Source: Chloroflexota bacterium
GTDB lineage: Bacteria > Chloroflexota > Anaerolineae > UBA1429
Direction of reading: 5' to 3'
NCBI GenBank assembly: GCA_012515695.1
Contig: JAAYXX010000224.1
Location: 1 to 5,096 of the forward strand
Length of the DNA: 5,096 nt
How positions within the stretch are numbered: the first letter of the stretch is position 1; the number at the start of each line of letters is the position of its first letter. Under the pieces are notes generated by a model. It did no database searches and was not told where the DNA came from. It saw only the letters and a list, made by a program, of their open reading frames with translations. Positions 1 through 5,096 of this stretch are shown here, one piece after another. Position numbers and translations under genes: made by a program.

Positions 1-314
1 CGCGTGACGCCCAACGCGTCAAACTCGCCGGTCAGTACGGGTTCGGCCCACGAAGTGGGCACAAAGGACTGTGCAGCCAGGTTATACACCTCTTGGGGCC
101 GGTGTTCGCGCAGAATATCAATCAGCGACACCTGATCCAGCAAATCCCCCTGCACGATGGTCAGGTAGTCCAGGATATGCTGGATGCGATCCATATGAGG
201 CACGCTGGCCCGCCGAACCATCCCGATAACTTGATACCCTTGTTCCAACAGAAACTCGGCCAGATACGAACCGTCCTGGCCAGTGATACCCGTTATCAGT
301 GCCTTTTTACTCAT
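1..314 (-). CDS. gmd: GDP-mannose 4,6-dehydratase, N-terminal part (cut by window edge)
   Basis: This enzyme converts GDP-D-mannose to GDP-4-dehydro-6-deoxy-D-mannose using bound NADP, the first committed step to GDP-6-deoxyhexoses, in the cytoplasm. The visible 104 residues begin MSKKALITGITGQDGSYLAE, the typical Gmd N-terminus with the Rossmann motif TGITGQDG at residues 8-15. They continue with VRRAS (33-37), GDLLD (56-60), and YNLAAQSFVPTSW (77-89), which matches the conserved YNLAAQS segment of the family. The ATG at 314-312 is preceded by an imperfect Shine-Dalgarno, AGGCAGG (327-321), at 6 nt spacing. The gene starts 19 bp after the rmd-like stop, so the two are almost certainly co-transcribed. 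The catalytic Tyr/Lys and the C-terminal two thirds lie beyond the window. Gmd identity is secure; the final sugar depends on the downstream reductase. Confidence 0.93.
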   Translation of the reverse strand, partial: MSKKALITGITGQDGSYLAEFLLEQGYQVIGMVRRASVPHMDRIQHILDYLTIVQGDLLDQVSLIDILREHRPQEVYNLAAQSFVPTSWAEPVLTGEFDALGVT

Positions 315-333
315 GCTATACCTGCCTACTATA

Positions 334-1344
334 CTATTTTTGGATACGTTGGCCTGTACGTTGATATCCTAAACCCATAGAGCCTGGGTCTGCTGCCTGA
401 GTTCGCCAATAGTCCAGCACAGCCTGCAAACTTGCGCGGAGGCTGTACTCTGGCTGCCAGCCGGTGTCGGCCTGGAAGCGGTTGCTATCGCACACGCTGA
501 CGGGGATATCGCTGGGCCGCATCAGCGCGGGGTCCACTTGAATCTGGATCACAGCGGTGCTCAACTCGATCAGGGTTTGCAGCACCTCCTCGATAGAGTG
601 GGCCTCGCCAGAGCCTAGATTATACACGCTTCCCGGTTTTCCTGCATGCAAAGCCAGGTAATACCCGCGCACAATGTCGCGCACGTCCGAGAAATCGCGG
701 CGGGCCGACAGGTTGCCCACCCTGATCACCGGCTCTTGCAGGCCCGCTTCGATCAGAGCGATTTGCCTGGCGAAATCGGGTACCACGAACCCTGGCCCCT
801 GGCGCGGGCCGATGTGGTTAAAAGGGCGCACCCGCACGATATGCAGTCCGTGGCTGAGATGATATTGATAGCCCAGATAATCCTGGGTGATCTTGCTGAC
901 GGCGTAAGGATTCAGTGGGCGCAGGGGAGTCTCTTCGGTGATGGGCAGGTCGGCAGGTTGCACGAGGCCGTATTCGTCCGCGGACCCGACCACCAGGATG
1001 CGCGCATCGAGTTCGAGCGCGATGATTGCTTGAATCAGGTTGAGTTGAATGCTGATGTTGTTGACCAGGGTGGACACCGGGTCTTGCCAGGCGCGCTCTA
1101 CCGAAGCCTGGGCCGCCAGGTGAAAGATATAGTCGGGCCTGACTGCCGCCAGCAGTTCGTATACCGCCTCATAGTTGCCCAGATCGACAAAACTCAGCTC
1201 AATCCGGGCCAGATTGGCTTCCAGATTGCGCGTGCCATCTCTCGGCAGGCTAACCCCATAGACCTGGATGTTCCCCTGCGCGAGCAGGTAATCTGTGAGA
1301 TGGCTACCCGCGAATCCTGCAATACCCGTTATAAACGCGCGCAG
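334..1344 (-). CDS. rmd: GDP-4-dehydro-6-deoxy-D-mannose reductase (SDR/epimerase family), CTG start
   Basis: This is a short-chain dehydrogenase/reductase of the extended NAD-dependent epimerase family, about 336 residues. It would reduce the Gmd product to GDP-D-rhamnose. From the proposed start it reads MRAFITGIAGFAGSHL, with the dinucleotide-binding TGxxGFxG motif at residues 7-13. It continues with HLAAQASV (75-82), the active-site segment GSADEYG (120-126), the catalytic YAVSK with Tyr147 and Lys151, and RPFNHIGPRQGPGFVVPDF, which is characteristic of Rmd proteins. VGNLSARRDFSDVRD and YNLGSG follow. No in-frame ATG, GTG or TTG lies between the in-frame TAG (1359-1357) and codon 90, a GTG at 1077. 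Starting at 1077 would delete the cofactor motif. The CTG at 1344 has AGGAGG 8 nt upstream and gives the canonical family N-terminus. An ACG at 1347 would add one residue. Adjacency to gmd supports the call; a reductase making GDP-6-deoxy-talose is the main alternative. Confidence 0.87.
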   Translation of the reverse strand: MRAFITGIAGFAGSHLTDYLLAQGNIQVYGVSLPRDGTRNLEANLARIELSFVDLGNYEAVYELLAAVRPDYIFHLAAQASVERAWQDPVSTLVNNISIQLNLIQAIIALELDARILVVGSADEYGLVQPADLPITEETPLRPLNPYAVSKITQDYLGYQYHLSHGLHIVRVRPFNHIGPRQGPGFVVPDFARQIALIEAGLQEPVIRVGNLSARRDFSDVRDIVRGYYLALHAGKPGSVYNLGSGEAHSIEEVLQTLIELSTAVIQIQVDPALMRPSDIPVSVCDSNRFQADTGWQPEYSLRASLQAVLDYWRTQAADPGSMGLGYQRTGQRIQK

Positions 1345-1352
1345 CGTATGTC

Positions 1353-1358
1353 CCTCCT
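1353..1358 (-). promoter_or_regulatory. Shine-Dalgarno of the rmd-like gene
   Basis: A perfect AGGAGG on the minus strand lies 8 nt before the CTG at 1344-1342 and 5 nt before the ACG at 1347-1345. It decides the start of the rmd-like gene, because no standard start codon follows it in frame until codon 90. Confidence 0.8.
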
Positions 1359-1370
1359 ATCGTACGTCAG

Positions 1371-1410
1371 GTAACCGCGCCATGCTGGCGCGCCAGCATG
1401 GCGCGGTTAC
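1371..1410. repeat. Perfect 40-bp palindrome between metK and rmd
   Basis: Two 20-base arms, 1371-1390 and 1391-1410, are exact reverse complements with no spacer. As RNA from either strand this gives a stem of about 18 bp with a tiny GCGC loop; as DNA it could extrude a cruciform. It lies in the 95-bp gap between the metK stop and the rmd-like start. On the minus strand it is followed by CCTGACGTACG, with no run of T, so it is not a classical intrinsic terminator. It could still slow or end transcription, protect the 3' end of the metK mRNA, or be a REP-like or MITE-like mobile repeat. The palindrome is seen directly; function is inference. Confidence 0.9.
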
Positions 1411-1448
1411 AGCCCAAACAGTGCGCCGGAATGGCGCGACTACAGCCC
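1388..1448 (-). repeat. Imperfect 28-bp direct repeat overlapping the metK stop
   Basis: Positions 1421-1448 and 1388-1415 are two copies in the same orientation, 33 bp apart, identical at 23 of 28 bases. On the minus strand both begin GGGCTGTA and share CGCGCCAT. The first copy contains the last two sense codons (Gly, Leu) and TAG stop of metK, and can form a small hairpin (1423-1427 with 1433-1437, 5-base loop). The second copy runs into the 40-bp palindrome. The pattern suggests related palindromic units, one degenerate and one perfect, inserted or duplicated at the metK 3' end. Confidence 0.75.
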
Positions 1449-2651
1449 TGCTGCCTCTCGCAGGTCTTCGGCCTTGTCGACGCGCTCCCACGGGGCGTCA
1501 ATATCCGTGCGCCCAAAGTGACCATAGGCCGCCGTCGGCTGATAGATGGGCCGACGCAGGCGCAATTCCTGGATGATGGCGCCGGGGCGCAGGTCAAAAT
1601 AATCCTGCACTAGCTCGACGATACGCTCATCCGAGACCTTGCCCGTGCCGAACGTCTCCACGCACAGGGAGACGGGCCGCGCCACGCCGATGGTATAGGC
1701 GATCTGCAACTGGCAGCGTTCGGCCAGGCCCGCCGCGACGATGTTCTTGGCGACCCACCGGGCTGCATAAGCGCCGGAACGGTCCACCTTGGTGGGGTCT
1801 TTGCCCGAGAACGCGCCGCCGCCGTGGGGGACCATGCCACCGTAGGTGTCCACGATGATCTTGCGGCCCGTCAGCCCGGCGTCGCCCATTGGCCCGCCGA
1901 TCACAAAGCGCCCGGTGCTGTTGATAAAGAACCGCGTGTTCTTGTCGAGCATTTCTTCGGGGATTACCTGGTGCACGACATGCTCGCAGATGTCATCATG
2001 GATTTGCTGCTGCGTTATCTGGGGGTCGTGCTGGGCTGCCACAACCACCGTGTCCACTCGCACAGGCCGCCCGTAGCTGTATTCGACAGTCACCTGGGTC
2101 TTGCCGTCGGGCCGCAGATATGGCAGCGTGCCATTCTTGCGGACCATGGCGAGTTGCCGGGCCAGCCTTTGGGCCAGCATGATCGGCATGGGCATCAACT
2201 CGGGAGTTTCGTTGCAGGCATAACCAAACATCATTCCCTGGTCGCCAGCGCCCACCTGCTCGATTTCGTCCTCGGCGCTCATCTCACCGCACTTGGCTTC
2301 CTGGGCCTGATTTACGCCCATAGCGATGTCCGGGGACTGCTCTTTGATGGAGGTGATGACTCCGCAGGTCTGATTGTCAAAGCCATATTCGGCGTTGGTA
2401 TAGCCAATTTGTCTGACCGTTTCGCGCACGACAGCCGGGATATCCACGTAACAGGAGGTAGTGATCTCTCCGGCCACCAGGATCAAGCCGGTTGTCGCGG
2501 CGCACTCGCAGGCCACCCGACCAAAGGGGTCTTGGGCATAGATGGCGTCGAGTACGGCGTCCGATACCTGATCGCAGAGCTTGTCGGGATGCCCCTCCGA
2601 AACAGATTCGGAGGTGAACAAGAACTTGGGCGAGTTCAGAAACATGCTCAT
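1440..2651 (-). CDS. metK: S-adenosylmethionine synthetase (methionine adenosyltransferase)
   Basis: This cytoplasmic enzyme makes SAM from methionine and ATP, releasing phosphate and pyrophosphate, with Mg2+ and K+. The 403-residue protein is close to the usual bacterial length (about 380-400). It shows the N-terminal FTSESVSEGHPDK with GHPDK at 20-24, the signature GAGDQGMMFGY at 134-144, and the glycine-rich phosphate-binding loop GGGAFSGKDPTKVDRS at 277-292. GRFVIGGPMGDAGLTGRKI (247-265) is the conserved ATP/methionine-site stretch. All landmark motifs are intact. The first ATG (2651) and another two codons in (2645) are both possible; AGAGAGGAAG at 2670-2661 is the only purine-rich site upstream and its spacing to 2651 is rather long. 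The gene follows ahcY by 80 bp, fitting a SAM-cycle operon. Its last two codons and stop fall inside a repeat unit. Confidence 0.97.
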   Translation of the reverse strand: MSMFLNSPKFLFTSESVSEGHPDKLCDQVSDAVLDAIYAQDPFGRVACECAATTGLILVAGEITTSCYVDIPAVVRETVRQIGYTNAEYGFDNQTCGVITSIKEQSPDIAMGVNQAQEAKCGEMSAEDEIEQVGAGDQGMMFGYACNETPELMPMPIMLAQRLARQLAMVRKNGTLPYLRPDGKTQVTVEYSYGRPVRVDTVVVAAQHDPQITQQQIHDDICEHVVHQVIPEEMLDKNTRFFINSTGRFVIGGPMGDAGLTGRKIIVDTYGGMVPHGGGAFSGKDPTKVDRSGAYAARWVAKNIVAAGLAERCQLQIAYTIGVARPVSLCVETFGTGKVSDERIVELVQDYFDLRPGAIIQELRLRRPIYQPTAAYGHFGRTDIDAPWERVDKAEDLREAAGL

Positions 2652-2683
2652 GACTCTATTCTTCCTCTCTACAAGAAATCGCT

Positions 2684-2712
2684 GAGGCTATGTTCTATTT
2701 TTGGAACGCCTC
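2684..2712 (-). other. Bulged hairpin in the ahcY-metK gap
   Basis: On the minus strand GAGGC and GTTC (2712-2704) pair with GAAC (2695-2692) and GCCTC (2688-2684). This gives a 9-bp stem with a 3-base bulge (ATA) and an A-rich 8-base loop. It lies 32 bp before the metK start. It has no strong T run after it, so it is more likely a leader or mRNA-processing structure than a full terminator. It does not match a SAM or SAH riboswitch core that I recognise. The pairing is visible; a role is inferred. Confidence 0.4.
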
Positions 2713-2731
2713 GGAACAGGGCAAGTTACGA

Positions 2732-3994
2732 TCAGGTACCCGACTCCCACGAAGCGAGGTATTGCTGCTGCTCTGCTGTAAGGGTATCGATCTGGATGCC
2801 CATTGCTTCCAGCTTGAGCCGGGCGATGGACTGGTCAATATCGCTCGGCACGCCATAGACCGCTTTTTCCAGCCGCTCGTAGTTCTTGACCATGTATTCG
2901 CTGACCAAAGCCTGGTTGGCGAAGGACATATCCATCACCGCAGAGGGGTGTCCCTCTGCTGCGGCCAGGTTGACCAGCCGCCCCTCGCCCAGGACAAAGA
3001 TTTTGCGCCCGTCGCGCAGTCTGTACTGCTGGACGAACTCGCGCACCTGCGCAACCTCGTCGGCCATATCGGCCAGGGCGGTCAGGTTGAGTTCTACGTT
3101 GAAATGGCCCGAGTTGGCGACGATGGCGCCGTCCTTCATGCGCTCAAAGTGATGGCGGTCAATGACGTTCTTGTCGCCGGTGGCGGTGACGAAAATGTCG
3201 CCCACCTCTGCCGCGTTCATCATGGGCATGACGCGATAGCCGTCCATGACCGCTTCCAAGGCTCGCAGAGACTCCACTTCGGTGATGACTACGTTCGCGC
3301 CCATGCCGTGCGCGCGCATGGCGATACCCCGGCTGCACCAGCCGTACCCGCTGACGACGAACGTTTTGCCCGCCAGCAGGATGTTGGTAGCGCGGATGAT
3401 GCCATCCACTGTGCTTTGGCCGGTGCCATAGCGGTTATCGAACAGGTGCTTGGTGTTCGCGTCGTTGACGGCGACGATGGGGTATTCCAGCTTGCCCATG
3501 TTTTGCAGCGCCCGCAGGCGGATCACGCCGGTGGTGGTTTCCTCGGTGCCACCGATGACGGTGGGCAGCAATTCGCGGCGGGTCTTGTGTAGCGTAGACA
3601 CCAAATCCGCGCCGTCGTCCATCGTCAGATGGGGTTTGATATCGAGCACGGCGTTAATGTGCTCGTAATAGGTCTCGTTCCCTTCGCCTTTGATGGCATA
3701 CACGGGGATGTGGTACACCTGTACCAGGGCCGCCGCCACGTCATCCTGGGTCGAGAGCGGGTTGGAGGCGCACAGGGCCAGCTCGGCGCCGCCCGCTTGC
3801 AGTGCGCGCATGAGGTTGGCTGTTTCGGTGGTTACGTGCAGGCAGGCCGCCAGGCGTATACCCTTGAGCGGCTTTTCCTGCTCAAAGCGCTCTCGAATGC
3901 TACGCAGGACGGGCATCTCCTGTTCCGCCCACAGGATGCGCGCTTGCCCCTCCTGGGCCAGGTTGAGGTCTTGGACGTCGTATGGCTTGGTCAC
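2732..3994 (-). CDS. ahcY: S-adenosylhomocysteine hydrolase (adenosylhomocysteinase), short form
   Basis: This NAD-dependent enzyme reversibly hydrolyses SAH to adenosine and homocysteine, relieving product inhibition of methyltransferases. With the GTG start at 3994 it is 420 residues. Visible motifs are HVTTETANL (53-61), SNPLSTQDD (77-85), the GGTEETTTG stretch (148-156), VNDANTKHLFDNRYGTGQS (176-194) carrying the substrate and NAD-linked Lys182, the NAD-binding SGYGWCSRG (215-223), ANSGHFNVE (293-301) and GEGRLVNLAAAEGHPS (336-351). It lacks the insertion of the long form and the C-terminal Lys/Tyr tail of mammalian-type enzymes, as in short bacterial and archaeal types. GTG is preferred because AAAGGA (4006-4001) precedes it by 6 nt. 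An upstream ATG at 4009 and TTG at 4012 are in frame but lack a good ribosome site. It lies 18 bp after the kinase. Confidence 0.95.
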   Translation of the reverse strand: MTKPYDVQDLNLAQEGQARILWAEQEMPVLRSIRERFEQEKPLKGIRLAACLHVTTETANLMRALQAGGAELALCASNPLSTQDDVAAALVQVYHIPVYAIKGEGNETYYEHINAVLDIKPHLTMDDGADLVSTLHKTRRELLPTVIGGTEETTTGVIRLRALQNMGKLEYPIVAVNDANTKHLFDNRYGTGQSTVDGIIRATNILLAGKTFVVSGYGWCSRGIAMRAHGMGANVVITEVESLRALEAVMDGYRVMPMMNAAEVGDIFVTATGDKNVIDRHHFERMKDGAIVANSGHFNVELNLTALADMADEVAQVREFVQQYRLRDGRKIFVLGEGRLVNLAAAEGHPSAVMDMSFANQALVSEYMVKNYERLEKAVYGVPSDIDQSIARLKLEAMGIQIDTLTAEQQQYLASWESGT

Positions 3995-4000
3995 GTTTGT

Positions 4001-4006
4001 TCCTTT
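4001..4006 (-). promoter_or_regulatory. Shine-Dalgarno supporting the ahcY GTG start
   Basis: AAAGGA on the minus strand ends 6 nt before the GTG at 3994-3992. If the ATG at 4009 were used, this purine block would lie inside the coding region, which favours the GTG start. Confidence 0.55.
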
Positions 4007-4012
4007 CATCAA

Positions 4013-4975
4013 TTAGTGAATCCAATGGCGGAACCTCTGGCACTGGATATCGTCCAGAGGCTCGAAATGGGTCAGATAGCGCAGATGGTCATAGCGCCCC
4101 TGTATTTCTTCCGGGGTCAGCGTACGCAGCCTGTCCACGCTGAAATCTTCGACGGTGAACGAAGCCACCACGGTTCCGTGGACCACGGCCCGACGCAGCG
4201 CCTCCAGCGAGAGTTCCCCGTTGCGGGCCAGGTAGCCCATGAATCCGGCGGCAAAAGTATCCCCCGCGCCGGTAGGGTCTACCACCCGCGACACCGGATA
4301 AGCCGGGGTCAGGAACAGGCTCTCGCCAAGTTCCTCGCCACGGGTGAGCAGCATGGCGCCAAACTCGCCTCGCTTGATGATGATCGCCTTGGGGCCTTCT
4401 GCCAGGATTTTCTGGGCGGCGGTGATCAGGTTTGGCTCCTGGGCGTACATCTTGACTTCGGTAGCGTTGAGCAACAACACGTCTACCATCGAGAAGGCAC
4501 GCGCCAACGATTCGCGTTTGGAGGTGATCCAATAGTTCATCGAGTCGAGGGCCACCAGCCTGGGCCTGGGCACCTGCTGCAATACTTCGATTTGCAGGTC
4601 AGGGTCAATGTTGGCCAAAAAGACGTACTCGGTTTGGGCCAATTCTGGGGGCACGATGGGGTGAAAATCCGCGAAAACGTTCAGTTGGGTATCCAGCGTC
4701 TGGGCATCGTCCAGGTCTTGGCCGTAGCGTCCGGCCCAGAAAAAGGTCTTGCCTTCGACGATCTGCAACCCAGTCAGGTCGATGTTACGCGACTGAAGAA
4801 ATTCAAGATGTTCCTGGGGAAAATCTGTCCCTACAACGCCCACGATGCTGATGCGATCATATAGGCTCGCGGCGGTGGCGAAATAAGTACAGGCTCCTCC
4901 CAGCGTTTTGATCCGACTGCCCGTAGGGGTTTCGACGTTATCGAGTCCCACGGAACCTACGACCAGGACAGCCAC
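4013..4975 (-). CDS. PfkB (ribokinase-like) family kinase, candidate adenosine or nucleoside kinase
   Basis: A 320-residue cytoplasmic PfkB-family kinase that would transfer phosphate from ATP to a hydroxymethyl group of a sugar or nucleoside. It begins MAVLVVGSVGLDNVETPTG and has the substrate-side glycine pair LGGACTYFA (25-33), VVGTDFPQEHLEFL (47-60), the Mg2+/phosphate NxxE motif NATE (170-173), KRGEFGA (201-207) and the C-terminal signature DPTGAGDTFAAGF (233-245), whose Asp239 is the expected catalytic base. The GTG start (4975) has GGGAGG 6 nt upstream. The frame stays open to 5071, but that extension would translate the ribosome site and weakens the family N-terminus. It ends 18 bp before ahcY. 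Context suggests it clears adenosine made by AhcY, but family motifs alone cannot set the substrate; another sugar or nucleoside kinase activity remains possible. Confidence 0.85.
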   Translation of the reverse strand: MAVLVVGSVGLDNVETPTGSRIKTLGGACTYFATAASLYDRISIVGVVGTDFPQEHLEFLQSRNIDLTGLQIVEGKTFFWAGRYGQDLDDAQTLDTQLNVFADFHPIVPPELAQTEYVFLANIDPDLQIEVLQQVPRPRLVALDSMNYWITSKRESLARAFSMVDVLLLNATEVKMYAQEPNLITAAQKILAEGPKAIIIKRGEFGAMLLTRGEELGESLFLTPAYPVSRVVDPTGAGDTFAAGFMGYLARNGELSLEALRRAVVHGTVVASFTVEDFSVDRLRTLTPEEIQGRYDHLRYLTHFEPLDDIQCQRFRHWIH

Positions 4976-4981
4976 AATGAA

Positions 4982-4987
4982 CCTCCC
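4982..4987 (-). promoter_or_regulatory. Shine-Dalgarno of the PfkB kinase gene
   Basis: GGGAGG on the minus strand lies 6 nt before the GTG at 4975-4973. It fixes the start there rather than at the far upstream in-frame start at 5071. Confidence 0.75.
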
Positions 4988-5096
4988 AACGAATGGTCTC
5001 TTGCTGCCTACGTGCAGGCAACTGTATGCGCGCAGCCTCCACGGGTGCAAGATCAGGACGGCCGGTGGCAAAACCGGGGTCGGATCGTTGGCAACG
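4988..5096 (-). other. Upstream leader of the methyl-cycle cluster, no gene seen
   Basis: The 109 bp before the kinase ribosome site hold no convincing gene. A small hairpin is visible on the minus strand: TGCCT and AGGCA around a 6-base loop GCACGT (about 5003-5018). No convincing -35/-10 pair was found. The upstream gene or promoter lies outside the window. Confidence 0.4.

Noticed and set aside
334..1077. rmd-like gene starting at GTG 1077
   Set aside because: Coding similarity, including the nucleotide-binding motif, continues upstream to about 1344, and a strong ribosome site lies just before that point.
1371..1410. Intrinsic terminator for metK
   Set aside because: The stem is very strong but no T-rich tract follows on the minus strand, so I list it as a palindrome of unknown role instead.
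1824..2858. Long plus-strand open frame (344 codons) opposite metK
   Set aside because: It is a shadow of metK; its composition is His/Asp-rich without any family motif and it crosses the metK start region.
2690..3592. Plus-strand open frame (300 codons) opposite ahcY
   Set aside because: It is antisense to the well-supported ahcY, and no domain is visible.
3629..4864. Long plus-strand open frame (411 codons) across the kinase and ahcY
   Set aside because: It is antisense to two genes with intact family motifs, has no recognisable domain, and arises from GC-biased codon use in the true genes.
5010..5060. Sigma-70 type promoter (TTGCAC with CATACA at 16 bp) before the kinase
   Set aside because: Each hexamer matches the consensus at only about half its positions; this is no better than chance.
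4976..5071. N-terminal extension of the kinase to 5071
   Set aside because: The extension would translate the GGGAGG ribosome site, and the family's beta-strand start (VAVLVVGS) begins at the GTG at 4975.

Overview
The window is a compact bacterial chromosomal segment. All five recognisable genes lie on the minus strand, so transcription runs from high to low coordinates. GC content is moderately high, GTG starts are frequent, and intergenic gaps are short. The AhcY is the short form, and the Gmd and Rmd resemble those of environmental bacteria. I lean towards Chloroflexota (Anaerolineae-like) or a similar deep-branching lineage, but this is inference from protein flavour and gene order only.

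Reading in the direction of transcription, the first block (about 4975 to 1440) is a methyl-cycle cluster. It holds a PfkB-family kinase (4975-4013), S-adenosylhomocysteine hydrolase ahcY (3994-2732) and S-adenosylmethionine synthetase metK (2651-1440). MetK makes the methyl donor SAM. AhcY splits the by-product SAH into adenosine and homocysteine. The kinase sits 18 bp upstream of ahcY and is a natural candidate to remove adenosine by phosphorylation, which would pull the reversible AhcY reaction forward, but its substrate is not proven by sequence.

The second block (about 1344 to 1) is a nucleotide-sugar pair: a GDP-4-dehydro-6-deoxy-D-mannose reductase (rmd-like) followed after 19 bp by GDP-mannose 4,6-dehydratase (gmd), which is cut by the window edge. 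Together they would convert GDP-mannose to GDP-D-rhamnose for a surface polysaccharide or glycan.

The boundary between the blocks is the most unusual DNA here. It carries a perfect 40-bp palindrome (1371-1410), plus an imperfect 28-bp direct repeat whose first copy supplies the metK stop codon. Immediately after it, rmd has a strong Shine-Dalgarno but no ATG, GTG or TTG start upstream of its conserved nucleotide-binding motif. It appears to start at CTG (1344-1342). The ahcY-metK gap can form a bulged hairpin. I found no RNA genes, CRISPR, insertion sequences or defence system, and nothing that is clearly an undescribed system.
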